Origin: Agrostemma githago
Lineage: Eukaryota > Streptophyta > Magnoliopsida > Caryophyllales > Caryophyllaceae
Length of the DNA: 64,000 bases
Assembly (NCBI GenBank): GCA_958450325.1
Contig: OY288241.1
Location: 50,044,078 to 50,108,077 of the forward strand
Reading direction: 5' to 3'
Shown: positions 33,742 through 47,376 of the stretch, piece after piece
How positions within the stretch are numbered: the first letter of the stretch is position 1
How the letters are laid out: every line of letters begins with the position of its first letter
Notes under the pieces: generated by a model
Told to the model about the DNA's origin: nothing
What the model saw: the letters and a program-made list of their open reading frames with translations, nothing else
Database searches by the model: none
Position numbers and translations under genes: made by a program

Positions 33742-35156
33742 TGTAATATCACGTCCTGCCAATTCACATTACCTTACTTTATGTTAGTATGGTGATTAGT
33801 TGGTCTGTTGGGTTGGTATAATTAGTCATTCTGTAGCATGGGGTGAACTTCGGGACAAAGTTCCTTATAAGGAAGGTAGATTGTAATACCGATATTTTTA
33901 TAGAAAGTCAACCCGAATAAACAAGTCTTGACCCGTCTAAAACCAAACAAATAAGTCAGCCCAAACCAACTTAGTGGACCGCAACAAAAGAAACCCGCAC
34001 ACCACTTCTTATAGAGTATATGAACCTATTAACCTATTATATTAAACTACTCTTATAAAACCCATGTCTCACACCTTAACCTATTCTTACAATGACAACC
34101 GCTTATACCTATACACCCCACGGACGCCATCATCGTCACGCACAACATCATCACGATCCTTTCAATCCTCACGTGTAATCAGACTCACAGGCAAGTGGAA
34201 GGACAAGAGAACACTATAAGTCGGGTTGGGCCATCGAGCACACCGGGCGCACCCTTGTAGGTATGTGTACGTTGTCAATTCCATTTTAGCATCGTAGGTG
34301 GCTTTTAGTGTCGATATAAGGGTGGTCGGCAATGGTATTATCGAGATTGTTGTTGTTGTCGTGGGTGGTGGTAGTATGGTCGCGACGTTGTTGTTTGTTT
34401 GAGTGCGTTACGATCATGTCGGGGTTATCGTATTGTCCTGGTCAGGCTGTTGTTACGTTCGGCGGTTGGAGCGAGTGGCGAGGTAGTCAGAGTACTATTG
34501 TTAGTGCACGGTCATTGTTATTAGACTGTTGTTGTGTGTTGCCGTTTGGGAGGTACGAGGGAGTTGAACGGTGGTGTCGTTGTGTTGGCGTGTGGTGTCG
34601 TATACAGTTAGTATAGTATGTTCATGTATTCTTGTTGTTGTTGTTAGGGCTGTTGTTAGTCATATAGTTTGTCATGAATTGTTTAATTAGATATATTACT
34701 GAGAGTACATTTTATATTGTTGTTCTCGTGTACTACTACTGAGTAGTGGGTCGAGGGCGAGGAGTCGGAAAGGGGCACGTGTCACGGTCCAATTATAATA
34801 ACGGGCAGTCTCATTTTATACTTTAGTTAGGTAGGGTCAGTTTCATTTTATAATTTAGAGTGGCTGGTGTCGGTCTTATTTTATAATTTATTTAGAACGG
34901 TATCGATTTTAATTTATAGTTTAGCTACGTAGGTTCGATATTAACTTAAGTATATAATATTTTATTAGGATCGGACTTCGTAGAATTTTCATGGTGATTT
35001 GTACTACCGACGTGGTGGTGGCCTGCTAACTAGGTAAGGTTTTCCTTACTTAGAATACGTTAATATTATGATGCATATTTGAATTATGAGTACGATGTGA
35101 TATCGTGCTAATGAGAATAATGTTGAATAATGATGGGAGAATGATTGATGAATATT
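33742..35156 (+). repeat. 5' LTR of the nested element, 3'-truncated
   Basis: Matches 38941-40312 with a few substitutions and a 28-base indel near 34380-34410. Similarity stops after GATGAATATT. A TATAAAAC box lies at 34054-34061. The part equivalent to 40313-40975 is missing. Confidence 0.85.
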
Positions 35157-38100
35157 GATGAATATCGTCCTTATACCAACCCCCGGCCTTCTTGATCTGA
35201 TCCGGTAACCACGTGTGAGAATGAGATGGGTAGAAATTAGGAAGGGATACGGTGTGATGCAATGAATGTCTTGTGATGCCTATCTGTGGTAACTGATTGC
35301 GTTGTTTGATGTGTATGACATAGTGAACTGTATAAGCTGAGATGTTACTAGTGTGTCGTTAATGCGTCTGCATGGTATAATAGTTAGCACGATGTCATAT
35401 GTTATAGGTTAAAGTACGTAAGTTCACGGTAGGAGTCGATCATCGTTGGGTGGGGGTCGGGTCATAGTCAGGGTTAGTAATAAAGTTAGGTGCAATGTCA
35501 AGTTGTTTACATGGTAGTGTCGTACGCGATAAAGGATTACGATTAGTTGACTTTCTGATACCTGGTGTTGGTCTTGACGATTTAGTAAGGTAGTACCACC
35601 TTCGTGTAACGTGAACGAGGTGTCGATAGGGGTAATCTGGGTACCATCTCGTCTATGTAGTGTACTAGTACGGTTTCACATTATTTGAAGGGCTCGATAA
35701 CTAATGTGGTATGAGTATCATCAAATGTTAAGAGAGTCGATAACTTACGTGGTTTAAGTGTGTCGTAATGTGAATGTTATTCAAAAGTACCTAGATACTC
35801 GCATTCTAGTTCGAGTATCATATGTTTCATTACCAATGTAATGTACAAGTTGCTTCCATGTTAACTAGGATCGGTATCTAGAAGTTTAATGGTGTCGTGA
35901 CGTGTTAATAGAGCTTTTTCGCATGGGAATTAGTATGAGTTAATGAGACTAATAGTCGAACAATTTAAAAACTCTTGAGGTCCGTTTTGAGTTAATGCGA
36001 GTTACTTGCTTTATATCTATTCGTAGTTTTCATTCTTCTCTCTTAATGGCGTAAATGAATTTGTCTATTAATCGATTCTTGAAAGAGTATATGATCTCTG
36101 GAATTATGTCGACCTATTTTTTTTAAGGAGCAACAATGTATATATATAAATACGTTGTTTCTATTTCACCCTAATTAACACAATGTGATTGACTAGATAA
36201 AGTGTGAAATCAAATTCTGTTTATTAATTTAATTTGAGTACAACGTTTTATTAAAACGATATATCTATTGGTGTAATATTTAGTAATGTAAATTTCTATC
36301 AGAGACACTCTAACATTTGTGTTTCATTTCGAGTTTATGTGCTTCCTTGTCAATTTGATATGTTCTGAGTCGTACCCTGTTGTAGATTTCTATTCTTGAT
36401 GTTTAAATGAGTATTTATAAAAACCTGTGTTGAGTTAATGACATATACATTTACAGCACTCCATCTAATCTGTATGACGTGTTTACTGGGTTCTATTGTG
36501 ATGGCCTAATCAAACATGCTTGCTAACTGTGTCGAGATAATATCATACCAACCTAAAATACTCTTGTTAACATGAATAATGTGTTACTGAATTGTGTCTA
36601 CCCGCTTACAGTGCTTATTTCAGAAAAGTTTGAAAAGAGACTCACGTTTATTTTAACTCTATTTCTTCACTGTAATATTTCGGGATTCAAATCCAAGTAC
36701 TTCAACCTATTTGTTAGTGGTCAAGTTTTCCAATATACACCTTACTTAGAGATTAAATTATCATTGAGAAATTTTAATGAGATTACTTTGAAGAGTTTGG
36801 ATAATGTTGGAACTTGGTTTTGCTCGAGAATATGATTTGAAACTCGTTTTACCAATCAAAACTTTTTCAAGGTCGAAATCTGCCAGTTCATGGAAATGAT
36901 TTTTAAAATCACCGTTACGTTTGGGATTTGAAAATAGTTTTAATTAGAATGTTGTAGAGGTGTGTCTTTCGAATCTAACCCCACCAGTTATACACTGTTT
37001 TAAGTACGATAATTTAATTATGATTTTTCTATCATGACTGCAATGCTCTGAAAACATGCCTAAATCCATCACTTAATGATCATTGTTTCGGCAAGTGAAT
37101 GCAATGATGTGAAAGTGTCTACCTTATCGTATGTGTAATAGAGTTAGACTTACATGTTAATGATAAATTCAGAGTAAATTTGGGTCACGAGAGATCATAC
37201 TGGTTCATGTTGCATAATTGCCTTAACGTGAATCTTATGGATTAGATGTGTTGTTGTTTGATAAATTTGTCATGGTCATAAGTCGCTTATGTGATAAAGA
37301 ATACCGGTACACGTATTCAATAAGTGGGAGTCGTTCCAATGAGAAGTCAAGAAAGGCCGGGTCATCAAACAGCGAACCGAGTATTCAACTTATGTGCACT
37401 TAAACATGACATCAATTTTCATATTTTGGTGGTAATAATGTAACGAATTTGGACATGTTTGGTAATAATGATGGTTTAATCATGTACATCTCTGATGAGT
37501 TTCCTGTCCTTACGTATTGGTCGATGGGTAATGTATGCCTAGAGGAATGAATGTTTATAATGTCTACGGGTTGCTTGTTGGTCTTAAGTTATGTTAATGC
37601 CTAAATTGAAAACTGGTGCAAACCTAAGAAATGAACTACTTGACTAGTTGTTGGAGTCCTGATAAATACATCTTATTGTCACCTGTCTTAAGGTCTAAGA
37701 TTATTAATGTGGTTATCTAAGAGTGTCCTGAAGTGTTACTATTTTGCAGCGATGGTTATATTACTTGCCTAATGTTTCCTCGCACGTATGTATTATGCAT
37801 GTGAGTCTGAACCTGCTAACGCTTCCACTAGGTCAACGAGTTATCATAATTTAGATTGGGAGTACATGCCTTAAGGGTAAACCGAGTCATGAGATTCAAT
37901 GACAAGATCAGATGTCATGAGAATGTGGTGTCGTTTAAATTACTTGCATGATAGTCGTGATGTCCATATATGTAAGAGTTTCTCAGAGTGAGCGTTCATA
38001 CAACTGTATAAAGTTACTTGTGTATCATATGTGACATGCCAGCATGTGAAATGAGTCATGACAAGTATAACGAGTAAAAACGAAATAGTAGTACTAATAA

Positions 38101-38940
38101 GTGACCTCTTTTTCTAAAACTGTGTGAAACGTGACATAAAAGAAGGTGTATGCAATTAGTCTATTGGTACTTATGTTCAACCATGAGAACAATTTAAGTT
38201 ATGATGTCTGCAATTGTGAGTAAAAGGAAAATTTATGTTACGTAATGTAGATGAGTACAGGGGTAGGACCCCTCGCGACCAATTGATGGATGAGTAAGTT
38301 GGGAAAATTAGATGAACATGAATGTACTGCTGTGTTGGTCTTGATGCCAAACGAGTTGGAGGTCGTGAAAAATGATCAAGAAATGTTATGCGTGTGAGAA
38401 ATGTGTTGAGAATCATTGTGATGAACACTGAATTAGTTATGATTATTGCCGACTTAGTCACCCCTGATCAATACTTATAAGAATATTTGTTAGAAAAGTT
38501 TATGGTGTCTTATGATAATTGAATAACTTATCATATGATAAGGCCGAGTTGGGAGTCATCTTATTAGTGTCGAGATAGTGTCGTAACATAATATAGGTCA
38601 GGTGGTTGGGAACGTGAGTATAAGATTAGTGAACTTCGGGGCGAAGTTCCTTATAAGGAGGGTAAGATGTGATACCCCATTGGTTCCGTTGATGTGTGTG
38701 CTTAACGATCATGGCGGTTGTCGCGTAATAGGTTGGAATAGTTTACATTAGTCATAAGTGCGTGAATAGTTAGTCAATAGCACAGTAGTGCGTGATGCAG
38801 ATACAACAATTAGTTATATGTGATAAGTCATGTGATGTATTCAATTAAGTGTGAATGGTGGGAGGTGTCGTTAGTTGAGATTTGTTCCTTATGGTTGGAT
38901 CCCGAACTTCGGGACGAAGTTCCTTGTAAGGTGGGTAGAT

Positions 38941-40975
38941 TGTAATATCACGTCTTGCCAATTCACATTACCTTACTTTATGTTAGTATGGTGATTAGTT
39001 GGTCTGTTGGGTTGGTATAATTAGTCATTCTGTAGCATGGGGTGAACTTCGGGACAAAGTTCCTTATAAGGAAGGTAGATTGTAATACCGATATTTTTAT
39101 AGAAAGTCAACCCGAATAAACAAGTCTTGACCCGTCTAAAACCAAACAAATAAGTCAGCCCAAACCAACTTAGTGGACCGCAACAAAAGAAACCCGCACA
39201 CCACTTCTTATAGAGTATATGAACCTATTAACCTATTATATTAAACTACTCTTATAAAACCCATGTCTCACACCTTAACCTATTCTTACAATGACAACCG
39301 CTTATACCTATACACCCCACGGACGCCGTCATCGTCACGCACAACATCATCACGATCCTTTCAACCCTCACGTGTAATCAGACTCACAGGCAAGTGGAAG
39401 GACAAGAGAACACTATAAGTCGGGTTGGGCCATCGAGCACACCGGGCGCACCCTTGTAGGTATGTGTACGTTGTCAATTCCATTTTAGCATCGTAGGTGG
39501 CTTTTAGTGTCGATATAAGGGTGGTCGGCAATGGTATTATCGAGATTGTTGTTGTTGTTGTCGTGGGTGGTGGTTACGATCATGTCGGGGTTATCGTATT
39601 GTCCTGGTCAGGCTGTTGTTACGTTCGGCGGTTGGAGCGAGTGGCGAGGTAGTCAGAGTACTATTGTTAGTGCACGGTCATTGTTGTTAGACTGTTGTTG
39701 TGTGTTGCCGTTGGGGAGGTACGAGGGAGTTGAACGGTGGTGTCGTTGTGTTAGCGTGTGGTGTCGTATACGGTTAGTATAGTGTGTTCATGTATTCTTG
39801 TTGTTGTTGTTAGGGCTGTTGTTAGTCATATAGTTTGTCATGAATTGTTTAATTAGATATATTACTGAGAGTACATTTTATATTGTTGTTCTCGTGTACT
39901 ACTACTGAGTAGTGGGCCGAGGGCGAGGAGTCGGAAAGGGGCACGTGTCACGGTCCAATTATAATAACGGGTAGTCTCATTTTATACTTTAGTTAGGTCG
40001 GGTCAGTTTCATTTTATAATTTAGAGTGGCTGGCGTCGGTCTCATTTTATAATTTATTTAGAACGGTTTAATTTATAGTTTAGCTACGTAGGTTCAATAT
40101 TAACTTAAGTACATAATATTTTATTAGGATCGGACTTCGTAGAATTTTCATGGTGATTTGTACTACCGACGTGGTGGTGGCCTGCTAACTAGGTAAGGTT
40201 TTCCTTACTTAGAATACGTTAATATTATGATGCATATTTGAATTATGAGTACGATGTGATATCGTGCTAATGAGAATAATGTTGAATAATGATGGGAGAA
40301 TGATTGATGAATATTTATATATTGGAGTTGGTGAGGCTAGCTTTAGACCTAGCCGGGGCCCTTGATCACGGTCCCCTCCCTGATTTCTCCTCGCGGGTTG
40401 TTGAACCTGCGGGGGGTGTGCACACTCGGAATGAAAGGGCCTGCCAGAAGAGTTGACATGAGATTATTGATTGGTACCGGGATGGTACTGAATGTTGAGA
40501 TGAGATTATTGATTGGTACCGATGTGGTACTGAGACGGTTGAAACATAATGTTTTATATTACGTACTTGTGTTATGATGTTAGCATGTTCTAACCGTATT
40601 CTCTATTTAAATTGTCACCCTATTTTATTGGGGACCTGCGACGATCCAATTGACTTTCCCGTCTTTTGGGGAGCAGTGCTAGTGTGCAGGTTGATGATGT
40701 GCGACAATTGTATTCTGGTTGACTGTACGGGATGGGTCTGCGCTGTCACTGAGCACATTTATAGGTTGTAGTCATATTAGTTGTGCTACCGCTGCTGTAA
40801 TTGTGTAACAGTGTTCTGTAAATACGAGATTGTAACAACTCATTGTTTAGTTTTAAATGGTTGGTTTCAGAATTGTATTGTAATGGACTACTACCTCGGG
40901 TAATACCGAGATGGTAACATCTTTATTTACTTGGAAATGTCTTGATAAGGCTTCTAGGTAAATGGGGGTGTTACA
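38941..40975 (+). repeat. 3' LTR of the nested element
   Basis: 2035 bp with TG...CA ends. It contains within its first 140 bp a second copy of the purine-tract module and a second LTR-like start (TGTAATACC at 39081). Confidence 0.88.
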
Positions 40976-40980
40976 ACCAC

Positions 40981-42026
40981 AACATTCAGGTTAACACTTT
41001 AACCAACACTCTATGATCCCGAATATTCACGACGCATCCATCAAATAAGCATTAGGTAGGAATCCCAAAATACTATTATTATCTACACTTGGTTCGGTTC
41101 TAGGTTAAATTAGGTACTAGGTATCCATCAAATACAATATACTCTTACTACCCAAAATATATTCAACTCTAAGTCCTCCAAATAATCAAGTAACCTATAA
41201 CCCAAAGTTCAGTGTGTAAAGTACCAACCTAATTCCATTAATTGACAATTTATCATCCAAATCGATCCTCAAAAGCTTACTAAGATAGATAACAGGGTAT
41301 AACTCACAACCCTCAAGCCATAGGTAACAAGGGTTTACTAAACCTAAAATATCTATATCCTTTCACGGGGTTCACTGAGACAGAAATCGGTCTAGCCAAA
41401 GAATCTCAAGAGAAAGATGGTAGAGTAGAAGAATATAACAAAGATTCACCAAGCGGATGAAGAAGAGAATATAAAAGAGAAGAATTAGAAGAAGTAGAGG
41501 AAGGAAGAAAAGAGTCGATGATACAATATTACTAAGTACCAGAGGAGAATCTTCGGGCCTCCAGAGTTCACGCGGGATCCAAAAGGCTTACTTCATCTTC
41601 TTGTAGAGGAACGAGCACACAAGTATTAGGTCGCTCCATCTGGATCTACTGCGACATCACGGAACAGGAATCGACTCTTGATCTTCTGGCTTGTAGCTTA
41701 AGTAAACTGAACCGGAGCTAAAAATTACCATCGGCATCTTTCTTGGAGCACCAAGTTGTCCACTCGAGTCAGCAGGCGTTGAGAGTTCTAAGCAGGTCTT
41801 GTCCCGATCTGGAGCAGCATCAAGTCAACATCTTGTCCACTCATCGTCTTCTTCTTGGACATATAAAACAAATATTCAATGCTAACCATTGAGTTTCAGG
41901 AACAGGAAAGCTAAACAAATAAGTCCTTATTTGTTTCTACCCATATCTAACAATATTTTTATTTACTGTTTAAATAATTTACTGGTATTTTCCCTAATTT
42001 CAGGTGTAAGCGTTGGGAGCAGTGAT
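40981..42026 (-). other. Interior of the 17.4-kb element, 5' side (leader/gag position)
   Basis: On the minus strand this follows the primer site. It has a T-rich leader and then a region with better codon-like composition (about 41500-41870) broken by stops. A decayed gag is possible but I recognise no domain. Confidence 0.4.
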
Positions 42027-42038
42027 GCTCTGATACCA
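42027..42038 (-). other. Primer binding site of the 17.4-kb element
   Basis: The minus strand reads TGGTATCAGAGC two bases after the ATTACA end of the LTR at 42041. Same initiator-Met type as at 18032. Confidence 0.9.
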
Positions 42039-42040
42039 AC

Positions 42041-45000
42041 TGTAATCCCCTAGAAATTCTAACGCAATACAGTGGCGGAAACACTGTAGAAGTGGGATTA
42101 TAACACACTGTAGCTATGTCTTGATTAAATAAAAATGGTAAGTCTATACATAAGCCATAAAATAAAAATGGCTACAAAATATATAAATAAATAAAATCCA
42201 TAAAAAGGGTTTTAACAATCCATAATACAGTGATCTGATTAAAACAAGCAGGATCCATAACTGCTCGCTAGCCCACCCGAAGGAAAACACATATACCTGC
42301 CATGTTAAAAACATAACAGCCACAATCAGTGGGGAGCAACGTCAACGTTCTCCCAGCCGTATAACAGGATTTTAAAACTGTAATTACTATTATAGAAAAA
42401 TAGTAAAAATGGAAAACAGTAAAACACATTATAATAAAAATAAAATTTCAGTGAAAACCTTCACGTATAAAAACAATATAATAAAAATGAGTTTTCCGAA
42501 GAAAACATAAAACATTTGCCAACCTGCAACCAAATTATATCGATAATAATAAAAATATTCAAAATGGCGTTATGGATAGGAGTAGTGTAGATGGCTAGAC
42601 TTTCACTAGGAGAATAGTAAAACTAGCTTCGAGAACTTAGTTCAAACAAATCAAACCTCGATCTCTAACTAGGCTACTCAACCATAATAGGACGGCGACT
42701 TATAAATGCGTGGCCCTAGTTTAAGATAATATGCACACCCCTCCCGAGCACCATAAATACTCAGTTCAACCCGACGGCGTCTTACACTGCGAGGCACGAG
42801 TTTAAGGTCAAAATGTACACACACTCCCGAACACCATATATGCTCGGTTCAACAACCAATGTGCCCCATAAAGACACACCAGCCTTATAGTCAATGGCAA
42901 AACGTAAACCCCAGAATATATTACTCTAACCTCACACTTGTCCTTATTCCATAACTCCAAAACAAAGACATTATCGATATTCAAAAGATATAATCAATAT
43001 AAATAATATGAGGATAAAAGAAGTAAACATTTATATTTTAAGAGGAAACTTTCTATTTTAGGAAACTTCTATTTTTAGAAACTTTACTAAAAATAGCATT
43101 ATATCAAAATAGTGAAAATATTAGTTCATACTAATACCACATTTTTAGTAAACGATATAGATTTATAAAACTAATACTTTCGGCTTTAACGATATTAATT
43201 ATTAAAGTAAGAACATTTGAGTTTATGAAATTATTGAAATATCGTACAAGTGTATAAAATGATTAAAAATGTCTTAAACGTTTTAATAATACTAATCAGG
43301 GTGTTTTCAAAATTTACAAAGCTAAAATTCACTAATTATTATTAGTTACGACAATACGATTACAAATAGGATTTTACGGCAAATGTCAAATTAAATCTTT
43401 TAACGTCTTTTATTTAATTAAACCATTGAATATATTTAGAAAATGTTAAGGGATGATTTAACTCTTAAAGTATCAGATTTAAATACTTTCAAAATTGCTG
43501 AAAAAATAATTCTTTTAGGTAAGATGAAGCATTTTAACGATAAATCACAATTTGTCCGAAAATCAATACTTATTAATTAAAGACTTTAATAGATAGTACA
43601 AAAATTACGTAAAATAGTTAAAATATATTTATGGACATTCTGTCCAGAAAATAAAATTTTCCAGAATCCTAAAACTCGGTTTTTAAAGCGTTTTCCCGTT
43701 AATCGTCTAATCTCGACAATAACGATTAATAAAAATAGTAATTACAAAACGATTTAAGTATTAATATCCAAAAATTATTATTACACTTTAAAATCCTGAT
43801 TTTCCAGAATATAAATTTTTCCAGATTTTTCCAAAATCCCAGATTCAACAAATTTCAACAAAACCGTCATTTAAACCCGTTTTCGCAATTAACGATTTCA
43901 TTAATAAACCTATCGTTCCTAGCATTTTATTAAGTACCTAAAATTCATAAAAATACATTTTAATATGAAATCATCAGAATCATAATTTTTTTTTCCAGAT
44001 TTAAACCAAAGACCAGAAATCGAGAATTTAAACAACAAACACGGTTTTAACGATAAACGATGATTTAAAGTGATTAATTAATTCATCCACTTAACAATTC
44101 CGAAAAATTATGAAATAATTCAGAAAATTCTATTTCACCAGAAAGTTTCACCACGTCAAAAATCAGATTAAAATAAAATGTTTAGGTACTAGAACTAAAA
44201 ATCGGCTTTTAATCGTTTTTGTCCGAAAACGGTAATAATTCAATAATCGATATTTAAAATATCAGAAAAATCCTAAATTATTATAAATCATCAAAAATAT
44301 AAATTTTACAGAATATAAACATATATTACATGTTTAGGCCGAATATTATGATTTTACAAATTAATATGACAATTTAATCGTTAATCTCGTAAAAGCGATA
44401 AAAATATCGAAACATGCAAATTTTCCACTTTTAAAAATTTTCCAGATTATATGACATACATATATTGTCAAAAATGAAATATAAAAATTATACATGCAAA
44501 TACACAATTAAAATCATGAAATACCGAGTAACATCGACGTTACCTTTAGTCCAAATTGAAAACGATAATATACTCGTCGGCCTCGGGATCGTCCACAAAT
44601 CCTACCATACATGAAAATCATGGCAGAAAAATACCATGAGAAAAACTAAGAAAATCAAGGTGAATAACGATCGAAAACCACATCGCTTATTACCTTAACG
44701 GAAGGATCGGAATAACGATTAATTTGACGATGAAAATGAGACGATTATGACTCGATTTGAAGCAAGAATTAGCCTTGAGAGGCTGCTGGAGTCATGGCTA
44801 AATGAGAAGAAAGAAAGGATTTTTTTGATGTTTAATTGTAAGAATGAATGTTAGGAAATGGATGGTTTTTTTTTCCTAAGCTTGAATGCTATTAAAATTT
44901 GATGAAAACAATGCTACTCTACCACATATGGCCAGCCAAAATGAACAAGCAAGGGAGGATGAAAAGTTTGACAATAATGCAAGGAATAAATGGAAGAAAA

Positions 45001-45565
45001 ATAATCATACGTTTACGGTTTAACGTGATAAATTGAAACGTATTAATAAAACGTAATAAAATTCCTGACCAGAGGCTTAGTTGGTCCAAAAAGTGAGAAA
45101 ATGGCCTCAAATTATTTATAAGTTGATAAAAAGTATAATCGTAAAATAGTTAAAAGCATTTCAAAGTAATTCGAGTAAACCTCGCGTAAGAAAATAATTA
45201 ATCGCGAAGCTTTGTAATAAAATCATTAACGACTAAATTTTTGTAAATAAAAATATTTACTAGTTGAAATATTAGATAAATGTATTTTAAAATTTTTAGG
45301 AAAAGGAATGACTTAAATTCGAGCTTAAAAACGTCAATTCGAAGAGAAATAGAATTCTTCGCGGAAAATTAATTAGTTTACGAAGAAAACTAAATAAATG
45401 GATTTAATAGAATAAAAATCTTTAAAATATAAATTAATATCATTAAACTCAAACATTAAAATAGAGGTTAGTAAAATGATGAAATATGAGGCCGAAAAGT
45501 GACAGAGTTAAGACGGAGTCCCAACGGAAAGAATAAATATGCTAGGAAAAATAGCGGGTGTTACA
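42041..45565 (-). repeat. 5' LTR of the 17.4-kb element
   Basis: 3525 bp, the direct partner of 28191-31716. The target duplicate ACTTC follows at once, and the interrupted gypsy-like remnant continues. Confidence 0.93.
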
Positions 45566-45570
45566 ACTTC

Positions 45571-46670
45571 AATGTAAACTCCGAGTGGAAAAGGCGGACA
45601 CAAGGTACAAGATCAACGTAACGACTATTGGCTTAAAGTCATTCTACTCGATTAAAGTCCAAAATCAAAATGAGTTTCTAATAAAGGAACATAAACACTC
45701 GTAGGCAAGCATCATAATTGGGTTTTCGAAAACATTTGGCCCCAAACATGCGTACTAACAAAAACAAAAGATAAACACACAAAAGGCAAGATAATAAATA
45801 ACTACTCTCTCCTAGTTTGAGTATTCCTCCTACTTTCCTTTTTGAGCTTAGTTTGGTTTTCTTCTCTCTTTCCTTTTTTGGATGTACTTTTAATCATTCT
45901 TTATTCTTTTCCTCCACACTTAAACCCAACACTTTTTCACTTTATGCTCCACCTTTTACACTTTAATTATTCCCCAAAAAAATTGGGGAGGAATACTCAA
46001 ACTAGGAGGGAGTACAAATTAACACCAACTCAAAATTTTCAAACAAGCAAGCTAAGTCAATCCAACCATCAATTCCAAAAAGCTCAACAAGAGCATCCAC
46101 CACACAAATTTATGTCCTTCTTCATGTGTCACAATGCAAGGGAAAGGAGGGAAAACGATAGAATGATATTACGAGGATGCCTCAAGATTCTTCTTTAACC
46201 GGTGACGGGCGAGATACCTATAAGAAAAGAGCGGGAACAAAGCACAAAAAAACAAAATAATACAAGGACACAAATTATTTATTGGTTTTCAAAACATAAT
46301 AACACCACCAAACCTCCAACAAAAGCCAACCAACAAACTCGACCCACAAACAAATATGAAGCAATCAAGTGAAACACCCCCACCCACCACACTTAGTCCG
46401 AACATTGTCTTCAATGTTCAAAATAAGGAAGGGAAGGGAGGTCAAGAAAATACCTCGTGAGTACAAAAACTTCCCCACACTTTATTTCTTCATTTATCTT
46501 CATCTTCTATCCAATTATGGTTGGTTGTTGAAGGTTCCTACAAACAAAAACAAAAATAAACACTAAAACCGTAAAACATGCACAAAAAGGCTTGGGTTGC
46601 CTCCCAAGAAGCACGATTTTGGCTAGGACAGCAAGACCTTAGAGTTTGTTTTTCAAATATCATCTCTACA
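45571..46670 (-). mobile_element. Non-coding gypsy-like remnant, right part
   Basis: Continuation of 24530-28185. The minus strand carries CTTCTTGGGAGGCAACCCAA (about 46590-46611) and AACATTGAAGACAATGTTCG followed by ACTAAGTGTGG (46388-46420). I know similar words from the segment after pol in Athila/TAT-type gypsy elements. Pol itself, expected further right, is absent. A Stowaway MITE sits at 45805-46012. Confidence 0.5.
45805..46012. mobile_element. Stowaway-like MITE
   Basis: 208 bp, TA-flanked, with about 26-bp inverted repeats starting CTCTCTCCTAGTTTGAGTAT and differing at one position from the complement of the right end. Confidence 0.85.
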
Positions 46671-46679
46671 CACACCATT

Positions 46680-46802
46680 GTGGACATGACAAAGGTCCAC
46701 GTCCGGCGCAGTCAGGCGCGAGTTTTTCTAGGCAGATATTCTCGTGTGAGATTGATCTCGAATTAAAATTTAAATCAAAGTGGAGTCGCCACCGAACTTT
46801 GT
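46680..46802 (+). repeat. Dispersed GAGTCGCCACCGA module, copy 1
   Basis: Starts GTGGACATGAC and ends GGAGTCGCCACCGAACTTTG. It is clearly related to 53058-53181. The end word also occurs inverted inside the Ogre-like LTR near 61920, so the module is probably an LTR piece of that clade. Confidence 0.6.
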
Positions 46803-46820
46803 GGGAGTTCAAAACCATTT

Positions 46821-47373
46821 GAACCCACTGTATACTTAGGCCCACTATTACAAAACATCAAATAGACAACTGTTTTTTTATGCAATGACAACCAACTTAC
46901 AACAGTTGAGTAGTTTAGAGTTGTATATTAGTCTAAGCATAGACATCTGTTTTACAGCAATTGTCAATTCATTAATAAACAACTGTTTTCTAAAATAATA
47001 GTTGTCTATTACACGTAGTATTCTTTTAATAGACAATTGTTTTCTAAAATAACTATTGTCTATTGCATAGACATTAGAGTTTGTAAAAAATTAGATGTTG
47101 TTCGAACCCACTGTCTACTTAGGCCCACTATTACAAAACATCAAATAGACAACTGTTTTTTTTTGCAATGACAACCGACTTACAACAGTTGAGTAGTTTA
47201 GAGTTGTATATTAGTCTAAGCATATACATCTGTTTTACAACAATTGTCTATTCATTAATAAACAACTGTTTTCTAAAATAACAGTTATCTATAGAACGTA
47301 GTATTCTTTTAATAGACAATTATTTTCTAAAATAACTGTTGTCTGCTACATAGACATCAGAGTTAGTAAAAAA
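46821..47373. mobile_element. CACTA-like terminus in two tandem 283-bp copies
   Basis: Copies start at 46821 and 47104 with GAACCCACTGT. Each contains CACTATTACAAAACATC (46843 and 47126), like a CACTA transposon end, followed by inverted ATAGACAACTGTTTT and AACAGTTGTCTAT words typical of subterminal repeats. The opposite terminus was not found. Confidence 0.55.
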
Positions 47374-47376
47374 TTA

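Larger units (their letters stand above)
33742..40975 (+). mobile_element. Nested LTR retrotransposon, TSD ACCAC
   Basis: 7.2 kb flanked by ACCAC at 33737-33741 and 40976-40980, beginning TGTAATATCACG and ending GGGTGTTACA. The right LTR is 38941-40975; the left LTR matches it only over its first 1.4 kb, so its 3' end and the primer site are deleted. A GAACTTCGGGACGAAGTTCC module plus purine tract precedes the right LTR, placing it in the + orientation and close to gypsy chromoviruses. The interior (35157-38940) has no gag-pol frame. Confidence 0.85.
28191..45565 (-). mobile_element. Large LTR retrotransposon, minus orientation, TSD ACTTC
   Basis: 17.4 kb flanked by ACTTC at 28186-28190 and 45566-45570. 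LTRs of about 3.5 kb begin TGTAATCCCCTAG and end GGGTGTTACA. In the first 330 bp they differ at about six positions, so the insertion is fairly recent. The primer site lies next to the right LTR, so it runs right to left. Next to the left LTR the minus strand reads TTCGAGGACGAAACTTTC and then a purine tract, the usual pol end and 3' junction of Ty3/gypsy chromoviruses. No pol survives: the interior is only about 3.1 kb once the nested element is removed. A large retrotransposon derivative is the best description. Confidence 0.88.

Noticed and set aside
34332..34616. Valine/leucine/tryptophan-rich 94-codon frame, repeated at 39531
   Set aside because: It lies in an LTR and is interrupted by a 28-base indel between the copies, so it is not conserved as protein.
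46821..47373. CRISPR-like repeated ATAGACAACTG words
   Set aside because: Inverted subterminal transposon repeats in a plant genome; no uniform repeat-spacer structure.
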